From: Pseudonocardia phyllosphaerae
GTDB lineage: Bacteria; Actinomycetota; Actinomycetes; Mycobacteriales; Pseudonocardiaceae
Length of the DNA stretch: 64,000 nucleotides
Assembly (NCBI RefSeq): GCF_046546475.1
Contig: NZ_JBKGXS010000001.1
Location: 62,001 to 126,000, forward strand
Direction of reading: 5' to 3'
Shown here: one piece after another, positions 1 through 8,592 of the stretch
How positions within the stretch are numbered: position 1 is the first letter of the stretch
Layout: each line of letters opens with the position of its first letter
The notes under the pieces: model-generated
What the model saw: the letters and a program-made list of their open reading frames with translations, nothing else
What the model was told of the DNA's origin: nothing
The model's database searches: none
Made by a program: the position numbers and the translations under genes

Positions 1-220
1 CGGTCAGGATCAGCGTGTTCTGCAGCCCGCGCAGGATCGGGCCGGAGAACAGGTACTCCCCGACCAGCGACCAGCCGAAGTTGTCGTTGGTGAGCAGGGT
101 GTGGACCAGCATGGCCGCAAGCACGGCGAGAACCGCGATCGCGACCCACCGTCCGGGGTGCCGGACGGGGACCGCGTCGCGGGGCTCGGGCCGGGTGCCG
201 GTCGGGGCCGGCTCAGCCAC
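1..220 (-). CDS. Amino-acid ABC transporter permease, N-terminal part (cut by window edge)
   Basis: The GTG start at 220 overlaps the last codons of the binding-protein gene (stop 213-215), so the two are translationally coupled. The visible 73 residues are a Pro/Arg-rich cytoplasmic tail, a first membrane helix (about residues 27-42, WVAIAVLAVLAAMLVH), and then a segment ending GLQNTLILT. That segment is typical of the start of the HisM/GlnP-type permease domain, where the G-x-x-x-T-L motif opens the transport core. The protein would form the membrane channel for the solute delivered by the lipoprotein encoded upstream. The C-terminus, and presumably the ATPase gene, lie outside the window. 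Permease family is confident from operon context and N-terminal pattern; the substrate is not known. Confidence 0.75.
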   Translation of the reverse strand, partial: MAEPAPTGTRPEPRDAVPVRHPGRWVAIAVLAVLAAMLVHTLLTNDNFGWSLVGEYLFSGPILRGLQNTLILT

Positions 221-1157
221 CGTTGATCTGCGAGGTCGGGACCGCGCCGTTGGCGACGTTCCACTTGTCGAGGATCTTCGCGTAGGTGCCGTCGGCGATC
301 AGCGCCTGCACCGCGCCCTGCACGGCCTTGGCGTACTGGCCGTCGTTCTTCTTCACCGCGATGCCGTACGGCGCGGTGTCGTAGGGCTGTCCGGAGACCT
401 CGACGGCGCCCTGGGTGGTCGTCTGGGCGTAGGACGCGACCGGGGAGTCGGCCAGCATCGCGACGATCCGGTTCGAGTTCAGCGCCAGCGTCACGTCGGT
501 CTGTGCCTGCAGCTCGGTGACCGCGATCGCCGGCTTGCCCGCGTCGGTGCACTTCTTGGTGCGGGCCTGCACGTCCTCGACCTGCACCGTGCCCTGCTGG
601 ACGCCGACGGCCTTGCCGCACAGGTCGTTCGGGTCGATCTTGTCCGGGTTGCCCTTGCGGGTGGCGAAGCTGGTGCCCGCGGAGAAGTAGCCGACCATGT
701 CGAGCACCTTGGTGCGCTCGGCGTTGATCGTCAGCGACGAGATGCCCGCCTCGTAGCGGCCGCCGGTGATGCCCGGGATGATCCCGGAGAACTGGCTCTG
801 CTGGAACTGGGGCTGCAGCCCGAGCTTCTGCGCGACCGCGGTGCCGAGGTCGACGTCCATGCCGATGATGCTGCTGCCGTCGGCGCCGGTGAACTCGTTC
901 GGCGGGTAGGTCGGGTCGGTGCCGACGACCCACTTGCCGTCGGCCTTCACCGCCGCCGGGACCATCGCGGCGAGCTTCTCGTCCTTCGCGGCCGCCGGGA
1001 TCGGCGTGTCGGTGGAGACGGCTCCGGAGCCACCGGAGGGGGCGGAGCCTCCGCTGCCGTCGCCGCCCGCGCCGCAGCCGGCGAGGACCAGTGCGGTCAG
1101 CGAGACCGCGGCGACCCCGGTGAGGGATCGGACGCGGCGGGATCGGGCGGTCGTCAT
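213..1157 (-). CDS. Amino-acid ABC transporter substrate-binding lipoprotein (family 3)
   Basis: A 314-residue extracellular solute-binding protein. The start at 1157 is chosen because GGAAGG lies just upstream and the protein then opens with a basic n-region, a hydrophobic stretch and the lipobox LVLAGC (lipid-modified Cys near residue 25). An in-frame extension further upstream reads as Arg/Pro-rich non-coding sequence and would bury the signal peptide. The mature part has the family-3 signature DPTYPPNEF, the IIGMDVDLG and SSLTINAERT motifs, and the C-terminal ADGTYAKILDKW repeat typical of polar amino-acid binders. It is first in an operon with the permease (8-bp overlap). It should deliver an amino acid or related polar solute to the permease at the membrane. 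The ligand cannot be assigned from sequence. Confidence 0.88.
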   Translation of the reverse strand: MTTARSRRVRSLTGVAAVSLTALVLAGCGAGGDGSGGSAPSGGSGAVSTDTPIPAAAKDEKLAAMVPAAVKADGKWVVGTDPTYPPNEFTGADGSSIIGMDVDLGTAVAQKLGLQPQFQQSQFSGIIPGITGGRYEAGISSLTINAERTKVLDMVGYFSAGTSFATRKGNPDKIDPNDLCGKAVGVQQGTVQVEDVQARTKKCTDAGKPAIAVTELQAQTDVTLALNSNRIVAMLADSPVASYAQTTTQGAVEVSGQPYDTAPYGIAVKKNDGQYAKAVQGAVQALIADGTYAKILDKWNVANGAVPTSQINGG

Positions 1158-1455
1158 GCGGGCCTGGCCTTCCGGGTCGTGCGCGGGTCGAACCGGGCGA
1201 TCGTGCCACTCCTGAAGCAGGTGCTCACAGCGTTCGGGCCGATCCGTTACACGCCCGTCGCAGCGCCGCGGAACTCCGCACCGGTCCGCGCACGTTCCCC
1301 TACTGTGGGTCGACGACCGGCTGCCCGGTTGACCGACCGGTGCAGCGGGAAGTCCGGTTCCCACGACCTGCGCCCACGCGCGATGCCCGGACCCGGACGC
1401 AGCGATCCCGACGCACGCGCGGCCCACCGCCGAGCCGCGCCCACAGGAGGTACCC

Positions 1456-1854
1456 ATGTCGATCTTCCGCCGACTCACCGTGCTGGCGGGGGCCGCCGAG
1501 GCCGCCCGCCGCTACGCCCGGAACAACCCGGACAAGGCCGGCAAGGTGCTGGACCAGGCCGCCCAGTTCGTCGACAAGCAGACGAAGGGCAAGTACACGA
1601 ACCAGATCTCCGGGGCGACCCGCAAGGTCAAGGACGCCACCGGCATCCCGCAGCCCGGCTTCGGCTACGGCGCCCCGGGCACCACGCCGCCCGCGCCGGG
1701 GCAGCCGGGCACCGCCACTCCGCCGCCGCCGGGTGCTACGCCGCCGCCGGCGCCGGGTGCTCCGGGCACCCCGCTGGGCAACGGGCAGCAGCCGGGCGCG
1801 GCGTCGCCGCAGCAGCCGCCGGTGATCCCGCCGGAGCGCCCCGCCGGCTCCTGA
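1456..1854 (+). CDS. MT0933-like small antitoxin-family protein
   Basis: A 132-residue protein. ATG 1456 follows a strong AGGAGG about 7 nt upstream. Residues about 20-60 match the short helical MT0933/Rv0909 pattern: DKAGKVLDQAAQFVDKQTKGKY, here with a KYTNQI segment. From residue 70 on it is a low-complexity Pro/Gly tail (APGTTPPAPGQPG-like repeats), probably disordered. The mycobacterial relative Rv0909 is annotated as an antitoxin paired with Rv0910. No toxin-like partner gene adjoins this copy, so the antitoxin role is only a family label here. It is monocistronic and faces the same way as the bkd operon, which begins 312 bp downstream. Confident as a gene and family member, not in function. 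Confidence 0.75.
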   Translation: MSIFRRLTVLAGAAEAARRYARNNPDKAGKVLDQAAQFVDKQTKGKYTNQISGATRKVKDATGIPQPGFGYGAPGTTPPAPGQPGTATPPPPGATPPPAPGAPGTPLGNGQQPGAASPQQPPVIPPERPAGS

Positions 1855-2166
1855 GCAGTGCCGCGGCGTCACGGCGCGCGATGATCTTCGTCGGACGTCC
1901 GACCGTCGTGAAACCGATGGTCAGGGCGTCCGACGGTCCGTCTCCCGATGGCCCCGGTGCCCGTCCACGGTACCGGGGCCGTCGTGTGCCCCGAGCGCCC
2001 GCGCCGGTGTCCGCGACCGCCTCCGACGTGCCAGGATCGACGACGACGCGCCCGCGTCCGGACCGCCACCCGCGGCCGGGTACGCGCGTCGGCCGCCCGC
2101 GACGAGGCGGGCATCGAGACCGTCGCCGGCCGTCACCCCGGTCCGTGCGACAGGAGGAGGTACGCC
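1855..2166. other. Intergenic region before the bkd operon
   Basis: No gene is supported here. The region holds a perfect 14-bp palindrome at 1890-1903 (GTCGGACGTCCGAC), a related partial copy near 1929-1937 (GTCCGACGG), and the hairpin listed separately at 1950-1980. The palindrome is a candidate operator for the downstream operon, but it sits about 265 bp before the start codon, so the assignment is weak. Confidence 0.4.
1950..1980 (+). terminator. Stem-loop terminator candidate after the MT0933-like gene
   Basis: Perfect 9-bp stem GGCCCCGGT (1950-1958) with ACCGGGGCC (1972-1980) and a 13-nt loop. There is no U-tract, as is usual for actinobacterial hairpin terminators. Confidence 0.4.
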
Positions 2167-3357
2167 GTGGAGGAACCGCAGGCGTGGGTACCGACCGATC
2201 CCCGGTCACGCCCCAGCCACGACCAGGTCGTCGCCGGGCTCAAGGGGGTCGACGAGGGTGGCCCCGAGCTCGTCCAGCTGCTGACCCCCGAGGGTGAGCG
2301 GGTGCACGACGAGCGGTTCGACCGGTACGCCGACGAGGTGGACGTCGAACAGCTCAAGGCCCTCTACCGGGACATGGTCCTGGTGCGCCGGGCCGACCGG
2401 GAGGGCAACTCCCTGCAGCGCCAGGGCGAGCTCGGCATCTGGGTGCCGCTGCTCGGCCAGGAGGCCGCGCAGGTCGGCTCCGGGCGGGCGCTGCGCCCGA
2501 CCGACATGGCGTTCCCCAGCTACCGCGAGCACGGCGTCGCGTGGACCCGCGGGATCGACCCGACCGAGCTGCTCGGGATCTTCCGCGGCACCGACCACGG
2601 GTCCTGGGACTTCGCCGAGCGGCGGTTCCACCCGTACACGATCGTCATCGGCAACCAGTGCCTCAACGCCGCCGGCTACGCGATGGGCCAGCGCTTCGAG
2701 TCCAAGGTGGGCGATCCCGCTTCCGGCGAGGCGACGATCTGCTACTTCGGTGACGGCGCCACCAGCCAGGGCGACGTGCACGAGGGATTCGTCTGGGCCG
2801 CCGCGTACGACGCGCCGCTGGTCTTCTTCTGCCAGAACAACCAGTGGGCCATCTCGGTGCCGCTGGACCGCCAGACCCGGGTGCCGCTCTACCAGCGTGC
2901 CCGCGGCTACGGCTTCCCCGGAGTCCGGGTCGACGGCAACGACGTCCTCGCCTGCCTCGCCGTGACCCGGTGGGCGCTCGAGGAGTGCCGCACCGGCAAC
3001 GGCCCGGTGCTGATCGAGGCGTTCACCTACCGGATGGATGCGCACACCACCTCCGACGACGCGACCCGCTACCGGCTCGCCGACGAGGTGGAGCTGTGGA
3101 AGCTGAAGGACCCCATCGAACGGGTGCGCGTGCACCTGACCCGCCGCCTCGGCGTCGGGCAGGACTTCGTCGACGCCGTCGAGGCCGAGGCCGACGAGCT
3201 GGGCGCGCGGCTGCGCGAGTTCTGCCGGGCGATGCCCTCGCCAGGGCCGGAGCGGATGTTCTCCGAGGTGTACGCCGACGCGTCCGACCAGGTATCCCGT
3301 CAGCGTGACGAGTACCTGGCCTACCATGCGTCCTTCCTGGACGGGGAGGCCTCCTGA
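2167..3357 (+). CDS. bkdA: Branched-chain 2-oxoacid dehydrogenase E1 component, alpha subunit
   Basis: A 396-residue thiamine-diphosphate-dependent subunit. GTG 2167 is chosen because AGGAGG lies 6-8 nt upstream; the open frame extends further 5' but without coding character. The ThDP/Mg-binding stretch runs from GDGATSQGDVHEGF (about residue 196) to the NNQWAIS segment. The loop HTTSDDATRYR (about residue 297) is the branched-chain type (H-S/T-T-S-D-D), not the HSMSDPG type of pyruvate dehydrogenases. With the beta subunit it decarboxylates 2-oxoacids from Val, Leu and Ile and passes the acyl group to lipoyl-E2. The gene is first in a bkdA-bkdB-bkdC operon. The M. tuberculosis homologue was first named pdhA and later shown to belong to a BCKADH. 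No E3 gene is in the window. Confidence 0.9.
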   Translation: MEEPQAWVPTDPRSRPSHDQVVAGLKGVDEGGPELVQLLTPEGERVHDERFDRYADEVDVEQLKALYRDMVLVRRADREGNSLQRQGELGIWVPLLGQEAAQVGSGRALRPTDMAFPSYREHGVAWTRGIDPTELLGIFRGTDHGSWDFAERRFHPYTIVIGNQCLNAAGYAMGQRFESKVGDPASGEATICYFGDGATSQGDVHEGFVWAAAYDAPLVFFCQNNQWAISVPLDRQTRVPLYQRARGYGFPGVRVDGNDVLACLAVTRWALEECRTGNGPVLIEAFTYRMDAHTTSDDATRYRLADEVELWKLKDPIERVRVHLTRRLGVGQDFVDAVEAEADELGARLREFCRAMPSPGPERMFSEVYADASDQVSRQRDEYLAYHASFLDGEAS

Positions 3358-4337
3358 TGGCCGGCGGGACGACGATGGCGAAGGCGCTCAACGACGGCCT
3401 GCGCGCCGCGATGGAGCGCGACCCCAAGGTCCTGGTCATGGGTGAGGACGTCGGCAGGCTCGGCGGTGTCTTCCGGATCACCGACGGGCTGCAGAAGGAC
3501 TTCGGCGAGCAGCGCGTGCTCGACACGCCGCTCTCGGAGTCCGGGATCATCGGCGCGGCCGTCGGGCTCGCGGTGCGCGGGTTCCGCCCGGTCTGCGAGA
3601 TCCAGTTCGACGGGTTCGTGTTCCCCGGCTACGACCAGATCGTCTCCCAGCTGGCGAAGCTGCGGTACCGCACGCAGGGCCGGGTTCCGGTCCCGGTCGT
3701 CGTCCGGATCCCGTTCGGTGGCGGCATCGGCGCGGTCGAGCACCACTCCGAGTCGCCCGAGTCGCTGTTCGCGCACGTCGCGGGGCTCAAGGTCGTCGCC
3801 TGTTCCAACCCGGCCGACGCGCACTGGATGATCCAGCAGGCCGTGCTGAGCGACGACCCGGTCGTGTTCTTCGAGCCCAAGCGCCGCTACTGGGAGAAGG
3901 GCGAGGTCGACACCGACCTCGCCGCGGCCCCGCCGCTGCAGTCCTCGCGCGTCCTGCGCCCGGGCTCGACGCTCACCCTGGCCACCTACGGGCCGATGGT
4001 GAAGACCTGCCTGGAGGCCGCCACGGCCGCCGCGGAGGAGGGTCGCGAGCTCGAGGTGATCGACCTGCGCTCGCTGTCCCCGCTGGACCTCGGCCCGGTC
4101 GCCGAGTCGGTGCGCCGCACCGGGCACCTCGTCGTGGTATCCGAGGCGCCGTCGGAGTCGTCGGTGACCTCCGAGGTCGCGGCCCGGATCCAGCAGGAGT
4201 GCTTCTTCTCCCTGGAGGCGCCGGTGCTGCGGGTGACGGGCTTCGACACCCCGTACCCGCCGTCGCGGCTGGAGGACGACTTCCTGCCCGATCTGGACCG
4301 GGTGCTCGACGCCGTCGACCGTTCGCTGGCCTGGTGA
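3357..4337 (+). CDS. bkdB: Branched-chain 2-oxoacid dehydrogenase E1 component, beta subunit
   Basis: A 326-residue transketolase-like beta subunit. The ATG at 3357 shares a base with the TGA of the alpha gene (TGATG), so translation is coupled and the subunits should be made in equal amounts. Diagnostic segments are GEDVGRLGGVFRITDGL (pyrimidine-binding domain, about residues 27-43), DTPLSESGIIGAAVGLAVRG, the FPFGGGIGAVEHHSES-like region around residue 122, and the C-terminal transketolase domain (LTLATYGPMVKTCLEAA onward). It completes the alpha2-beta2 E1 heterotetramer. Length and all expected blocks are present. Assignment to the branched-chain rather than the pyruvate complex follows the alpha subunit and operon layout. 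Confidence 0.9.
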   Translation: MAGGTTMAKALNDGLRAAMERDPKVLVMGEDVGRLGGVFRITDGLQKDFGEQRVLDTPLSESGIIGAAVGLAVRGFRPVCEIQFDGFVFPGYDQIVSQLAKLRYRTQGRVPVPVVVRIPFGGGIGAVEHHSESPESLFAHVAGLKVVACSNPADAHWMIQQAVLSDDPVVFFEPKRRYWEKGEVDTDLAAAPPLQSSRVLRPGSTLTLATYGPMVKTCLEAATAAAEEGRELEVIDLRSLSPLDLGPVAESVRRTGHLVVVSEAPSESSVTSEVAARIQQECFFSLEAPVLRVTGFDTPYPPSRLEDDFLPDLDRVLDAVDRSLAW

Positions 4338-4345
4338 GGAGACCC

Positions 4346-5899
4346 GTGCGCGAGCTGTTCAACCTTCCCGACGTGGGCGAGGGACTGACCGAGGCCGAGA
4401 TCGTCACCTGGCGGGTCCAGCCGGGCGACACCGTCGCGGTGAACGACGTGATCGTCGAGATCGAGACGGCGAAGGCCGCGGTGGAGCTGCCGTCGCCGTG
4501 GGCCGGGACGGTGCAGGAGCTGCTGGCCGAGCCCGGGGTCACGCTGACCGTCGGGACGCCGATCATCGCGATCGACACCGCCGGTGGTGCGGCGTCCTCG
4601 CCGGAGCAGTCGCCGGCGGAGGGTTCCGCGGACGGCGGCGCGAAGATCGGCGAGGCGGGCAAGGACGGCCGGATCGCCACGCTCGTCGGGTACGGGCCGC
4701 GGCAGGGGTCGGCGAAGCGCCGCCCGCGCCGCGGCGCTGCCCCGGAGGGCGGGCCGCTCCCGCCGGTCGCGGGAGCCCCCGCGGTACCGGCCGGGGACCC
4801 GGTCGCGCCGGACACCCCCGCCGCGACCGCGCCGGCGCAGCCGGCCGGCGCCGTGCAGGGGGGTGCCGCGCAGGAGGGTGCCGCAGAGGTCCCGCACGAC
4901 GGTGGCAGCCGCGGTACCCCCGACGCGGGCCCCACCGCCGGTGCCGTGCCGCTCGCCCCGCCGCCGGTCCGGATGCTGGCCCGGGAGCTGGGCGTCGACC
5001 TGCGGACGATCACCGGCTCCGGTCCGCACGGCCGGATCACCCGCGACGACGTGCAGGCCGCGTCATCGGGTGCGGCGTCGTCGGGTGCTGCGTCGCCGGG
5101 TGTGGCTGCCGGTGCGGCCTCCGGTGTGGACGGAACGGGGGCCGGAGCCGCGGCACCCGCGAACGGGGCCGGTGCGCCCGCACCCGTGCGCCCGGCCGGT
5201 TCCGGGGACCGGCGCGAGCCGATCCGCGGCGTGCGCAGGGCCACCGCGGCCGCGATGGTCTCCAGCGCGTTCACCGCCCCGCACGTCACCGAGTTCCTGT
5301 CGGTCGACGTCACCGAGACGATGGCGCTGCGCGAGCGGCTGAAGGCGTCGAGGGCGTTCGCCGGGGTGAAGCTGACCCCGCTGGCGTTCGTGGCGAAGGC
5401 GGTCTGCCTGGCCGCCGCCCGGACCCCCGCGGTCAACGCCAGCTGGGACGAGCGGGCCGGCGAGATCGTCTACTACGAGCGGGTGCAGCTCGGTATCGCC
5501 GCGGCGACCCCGCGCGGGCTGGTCGTCCCGAAGATCCGCGACGCCGACCGGCTCGGCCTGCGCGACCTGGCCGAGGGGCTGTCGACGCTCACCGACACGG
5601 CCCGCGCGGGGAAGACGGCGCCCGCGGACCTGGTCGGCGGCACGTTCACGATCAGCAACGTCGGCGTCCTCGGCGTGGACACCGGCACGCCGATCCTCAA
5701 CCCCGGCGAGGCGGCGATCCTGGCCGTCGGCTCGATCAAGCAGGCGCCGTGGGTCGTCGACGGCGAGCTGGCCGTGCGGACGGTGTGTCAGCTGGCGCTG
5801 TCGTTCGACCACCGGGTCGTCGACGGGGCCGAGGGCTCGCAGTTCCTCGCCGACGTCGGCGCCCTGCTGGAGGACCCGGGGATCGCGCTCACCTGGTGA
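4346..5899 (+). CDS. bkdC: 2-oxoacid dehydrogenase E2 (dihydrolipoyl acyltransferase)
   Basis: A 517-residue acyltransferase. GTG 4346 is chosen because GAGGAGA overlaps the bkdB stop just upstream and the protein then begins at once with the lipoyl domain (LPDVGEGLTEAEI). The lipoylated lysine is K43 in the motif ETAKA. Residues about 80-205 are a Pro/Ala-rich linker. A peripheral-subunit-binding domain follows (VRMLARELGVDLRTITGSG, about residues 209-230), then a second Ala/Gly linker and the catalytic domain. That domain ends in SFDHRVVDG, with catalytic His489 and Asp493. There is one lipoyl domain only. The enzyme transfers the acyl group from lipoamide to CoA and forms the core of the complex. 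It is the third gene of the operon. Confidence 0.9.
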   Translation: MRELFNLPDVGEGLTEAEIVTWRVQPGDTVAVNDVIVEIETAKAAVELPSPWAGTVQELLAEPGVTLTVGTPIIAIDTAGGAASSPEQSPAEGSADGGAKIGEAGKDGRIATLVGYGPRQGSAKRRPRRGAAPEGGPLPPVAGAPAVPAGDPVAPDTPAATAPAQPAGAVQGGAAQEGAAEVPHDGGSRGTPDAGPTAGAVPLAPPPVRMLARELGVDLRTITGSGPHGRITRDDVQAASSGAASSGAASPGVAAGAASGVDGTGAGAAAPANGAGAPAPVRPAGSGDRREPIRGVRRATAAAMVSSAFTAPHVTEFLSVDVTETMALRERLKASRAFAGVKLTPLAFVAKAVCLAAARTPAVNASWDERAGEIVYYERVQLGIAAATPRGLVVPKIRDADRLGLRDLAEGLSTLTDTARAGKTAPADLVGGTFTISNVGVLGVDTGTPILNPGEAAILAVGSIKQAPWVVDGELAVRTVCQLALSFDHRVVDGAEGSQFLADVGALLEDPGIALTW

Positions 5900-5967
5900 G
5901 GTTGCTCCGTCCGGGGACGATCCGGGCGGAACGGGAGCAGAACGGCGTGCCCGTGCGTTGAGAGGGC

Positions 5968-6483
5968 ATGCCGTTCCTGCTGCTGTACGTCGTGCTCGAG
6001 GTGCTGGCGGTCGTCGCGCTGGCGTCGTGGATCGGGCTGGGCTGGACGCTGCTCGTCCTGCTCGCCGGGTCGCTGCTGGGGCTCGCCCTGGCCCGGCGGG
6101 AGGGCATCCGTGCCGCCCGCGCGCTGGCCACGGCGGTGCAGCGCGGGAAGCTGGCCCACTCCGAGGCCACCGACGGCCTGCTCGTCGCCCTCGGCGGTGT
6201 GCTGCTGTTCGTGCCCGGTCTGATCACCGACGTGCTGGGCCTGCTGCTGCTCGTGCCGCCGATCCGCGGGATCGTGCGGCGCAGGCTGGTCGGCGCGGCG
6301 GAGCGCCGCTCGCCGGGCCTGCGCACGGCGCGGATCCGCTACGGCGCCACCGTCGTCGACGGCGAGGTCGTGCCGGACGAGCCGGCAGGCCGCGGCCCGG
6401 CCCCGGCGGTCGGCCGGGGTCCGGTGGTCGAGGGGGAGATCGTCGAGGGCGAGGTCGTCGACGGTCCGCGCCGGGAGTCCTGA
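5968..6483 (+). CDS. fxsA: FxsA family cytoplasmic membrane protein
   Basis: A 171-residue membrane protein. ATG 5968 has a short AGAGGG close upstream. Residues 1-100 carry the FxsA core: two N-terminal hydrophobic segments (MPFLLLYVVLEVLAVVALAS and GWTLLVLLAGSLLGLALA) and then the family hallmark GGVLLFVPGLITDVLGLLLL before PPIR. The C-terminal 60 residues are a hydrophilic, repeat-like tail (VVEGEIVEGEVVDG). E. coli FxsA overproduction relieves F-plasmid exclusion of phage T7, but its normal role is unclear. The gene lies 68 bp after bkdC and could be read from the same transcript, with no evident functional tie. Confidence 0.88.
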   Translation: MPFLLLYVVLEVLAVVALASWIGLGWTLLVLLAGSLLGLALARREGIRAARALATAVQRGKLAHSEATDGLLVALGGVLLFVPGLITDVLGLLLLVPPIRGIVRRRLVGAAERRSPGLRTARIRYGATVVDGEVVPDEPAGRGPAPAVGRGPVVEGEIVEGEVVDGPRRES

Positions 6484-6499
6484 CCCCGGCGCGGGGAGG

Positions 6500-6640
6500 T
6501 CACCAGCTGGGGCGGGCGGTCACGAGGAGCGCGCGGAGCCCGTCCCACCGGCTCCGTCGTACACGCTGTGTGATGGGTCGCATGCGGAGGGTCGAGTGGT
6601 GCACCTGCACGGCGCGGTGCCGTCCACGGTTGCGGCTCAC
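6500..6640 (-). CDS. Possible small basic protein (46 residues)
   Basis: This short frame starts with GTG at 6640 and is preceded by a purine-rich GGGGAAGGG about 8 nt upstream. It ends just beyond the convergent fxsA gene. The product is very basic (for example RNRGRHRAV near the start and RVRRSRWDGLRALL near the end) with no membrane segment or recognised motif. About 87% of its third codon positions are G or C, near the gene average here, but in DNA this GC-rich that alone is weak evidence. No homologue is recognised. It may be a real small RNA-binding-type protein or chance. Confidence 0.25.
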   Translation of the reverse strand: MSRNRGRHRAVQVHHSTLRMRPITQRVRRSRWDGLRALLVTARPSW

Positions 6641-6954
6641 GATGGTCCCTTCCCCTGCGGGATCGGCGCTTCTGCGGGTGTACGCGACCCAGTGTCGCTG
6701 CTCAGGCGGGTCGTGACCAGGGGTCGGGGTGGAGGCCACTCCATCGTGACGACACCGATGTGATTCAGCTGCCGGCCTCTACGCAGGGTCGGCACGGGCG
6801 GCGCGCTGGGCCCGTGGGAGTCGGTCGTGCGCAATGCTCAACTCACGTTCCGTGACCGGGCCGTGAGGCGTCGTCCACTGGGCCGCACGGGTGAGAGCCG
6901 GCGACACGCCGCGCGTCGCATAGTCACGTCTACGGCTCGCGCAAGACCGGCGGA

Positions 6955-6960
6955 TACCGT
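6955..6960 (+). promoter_or_regulatory. -10 hexamer of a probable leaderless promoter (ATPase gene)
   Basis: TACCGT fits the TANNNT actinobacterial -10 pattern and is 7 nt before the ATG at 6968, which places the transcript start on or next to the start codon. No Shine-Dalgarno sequence is present. Confidence 0.45.
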
Positions 6961-6967
6961 CACAGAC

Positions 6968-8158
6968 ATGGACCCGGTGCGGAACCCGTTCGCCCCCGGC
7001 GCCGGGCAGCGCCCGCCCGAGCTCGCCGGACGCGACCGCGAGGTCGACGCGTTCGAGATCGTCCTCGAGCGGGTCGCGCGCGGCCGCCCCGAGCGCAGCC
7101 TCGTGCTGACCGGGCTGCGCGGCGTCGGCAAGACCGTGCTGCTCGGCGAGCTGCGCTCGATGGCGATGCACGCAGGCTGGGGCGCCGGGAAGATCGAGGC
7201 CCGCCCGGACGCCGACCTGCGCCGGCCGCTGTCCGCCGCGCTGCACCGCGCGATCCGCGATCTCGCCGTCCGGCACCGTGCCCCGGAACGTATCGACGAG
7301 GTCCTCGGTGTGCTCAAGGCGTTCGCCATGCGGTCGGCCCCGGACGGCGCGAAGCTGCGCGAACGCTGGCAGCCCGGCATCGACGTCCCGGTGAAGAACG
7401 GCCGCGCCGACTCCGGGGACATCGAGATCGACCTCGTCGAGCTGTTCACCGAGGTCGCCGAGCTCGCCCAGGACGTCGGCTCCGGGATCGCGCTGCTCAT
7501 CGACGAGATGCAGGACCTGCGGCCCGAGGACGTGTCGGCGCTGTGCGCCGCCTGCCACGAGCTGTCCCAGGCCCGTCAGCCGCTCGTCGTCGTCGGGGCG
7601 GGGCTGCCGCACCTGCCCGCGGTGCTGTCGGCGTCGAAGTCCTACTCGGAACGGCTGTTCAAGTACTCCCGGATCGACCGCCTCGACCGCGCCGACGCCG
7701 ACTTCGCGCTGATCGCCCCGGCCGAGCGCGAGGACGCGGTGTTCGACCAGGAGGCCCTCGACGACCTCTACGTCCGCTCCGGCGGCTACCCCTACTTCGT
7801 CCAGGCCTACGGAAAGGCCGCCTGGGATGCCGCACCCACCAGCCCGATCGGGGTGCCGGACGTCGCGATGGCCGCACCCGAGGCCGAGGCCGAGCTGGCC
7901 GTCGGGTTCTTCGGGTCCCGCTACGAGCGGGCCACCCCGGCGGAACGGGAGTACCTGCGCGCCATGGCCGAGCTGACCGACGGCGAGGACCTCCCGGTCG
8001 AGACCGCGCTGGTCGCCAAGCACCTGGACCGACGGGCGTCGTCGCTCTCCCCGGCCCGCGACAGCCTGCTCAAGAAGGGTCTCGTGTACTCCGCGCAGCG
8101 CGGCCAGATCGCGTTCACCGTCCCGCATTTCGGCCGGTACCTGCTCGCCAACACATGA
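6968..8158 (+). CDS. Orphan P-loop ATPase (AAA/ORC-like)
   Basis: A 396-residue ATPase. ATG 6968 is chosen because a TANNNT hexamer sits 7 nt upstream and the upstream frame reads as non-coding. Walker A is GLRGVGKT (about residues 46-53), and Walker B is ALLIDEMQD (about residues 177-185). After the P-loop domain, RSGGYPYFVQAYGKAAWD is typical of the lid/sensor-2 region of ORC1/Cdc6-like and STAND-type ATPases. The C-terminal about 100 residues, ending VPHFGRYLLANT, look like a winged-helix domain (DRRASSLSPARDSLLKKGLV). It has no operon partner, so its target is unknown. Similar ATP-binding proteins are widespread in actinobacteria. The fold is clear; function is not assigned. Confidence 0.75.
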   Translation: MDPVRNPFAPGAGQRPPELAGRDREVDAFEIVLERVARGRPERSLVLTGLRGVGKTVLLGELRSMAMHAGWGAGKIEARPDADLRRPLSAALHRAIRDLAVRHRAPERIDEVLGVLKAFAMRSAPDGAKLRERWQPGIDVPVKNGRADSGDIEIDLVELFTEVAELAQDVGSGIALLIDEMQDLRPEDVSALCAACHELSQARQPLVVVGAGLPHLPAVLSASKSYSERLFKYSRIDRLDRADADFALIAPAEREDAVFDQEALDDLYVRSGGYPYFVQAYGKAAWDAAPTSPIGVPDVAMAAPEAEAELAVGFFGSRYERATPAEREYLRAMAELTDGEDLPVETALVAKHLDRRASSLSPARDSLLKKGLVYSAQRGQIAFTVPHFGRYLLANT

Positions 8159-8196
8159 TCTTCGAAGATCTTTTCCGGCCGGTGTAACACCGCCGG
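8157..8196 (+). terminator. Double stem-loop after the ATPase gene
   Basis: A 14-bp palindrome GATCTTCGAAGATC (8157-8170) overlaps the stop codon and is followed by TTTT. A second hairpin (8175-8196) pairs CCGG-CGGTG with CACCG-CCGG around a TAA loop, with one bulged C. Together they make a plausible terminator. Confidence 0.45.
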
Positions 8197-8592
8197 GGCC
8201 TGCGACGACGTCCTCTGTGAGCCCCGCGGCAGCACCGGACCCCCGACCCGATGCAGCCGCGGGGCGTTCCACGTTCCGGGACCCCTGCGGATCCCGCCGT
8301 GCCGGGGGCCGGTTCGCACGCCGGTGTCGCGGCGCCGGGTGCTGCCGGGGCCCGGACCGGCCGCCAGTAGCATTCCTCCGCGTGACCGCGTCCTGACGGC
8401 CGCCGACGACCAGCACGAGGTCGAGGTCCAGGGCGTCGCCTGCCCGGTGATGCGCGAACGCGACCTGTACGCCGTCGCCGGCACACGCACCGAGCACAGG
8501 ACCGGCCTCCACCCCAGGGCCCGTCCCTCCGGTCGCCGATCCCCGACGGCGGCCGGAACCGCCCGAGCTGCCCGAGCGCGGAAGGAACCCCG
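8197..8592. other. Intergenic region before the VanW-family gene
   Basis: About 400 bp without a supported gene. Only a GGAAGGA ribosome-binding site at the right end, before ATG 8593, stands out. Confidence 0.4.

Larger units (their letters stand above)
6484..6967. other. Intergenic region fxsA / ATPase
   Basis: Apart from the possible 46-residue minus-strand ORF listed separately and the -10-like hexamer before the ATPase gene, I see no gene, strong hairpin or repeat in this 484-bp stretch. Confidence 0.4.

Noticed and set aside
1948..2166. N-terminal extension of the E1 alpha protein
   Set aside because: The extra residues are Arg/Pro-rich and unlike the family, and the strong ribosome-binding site belongs to GTG 2167.
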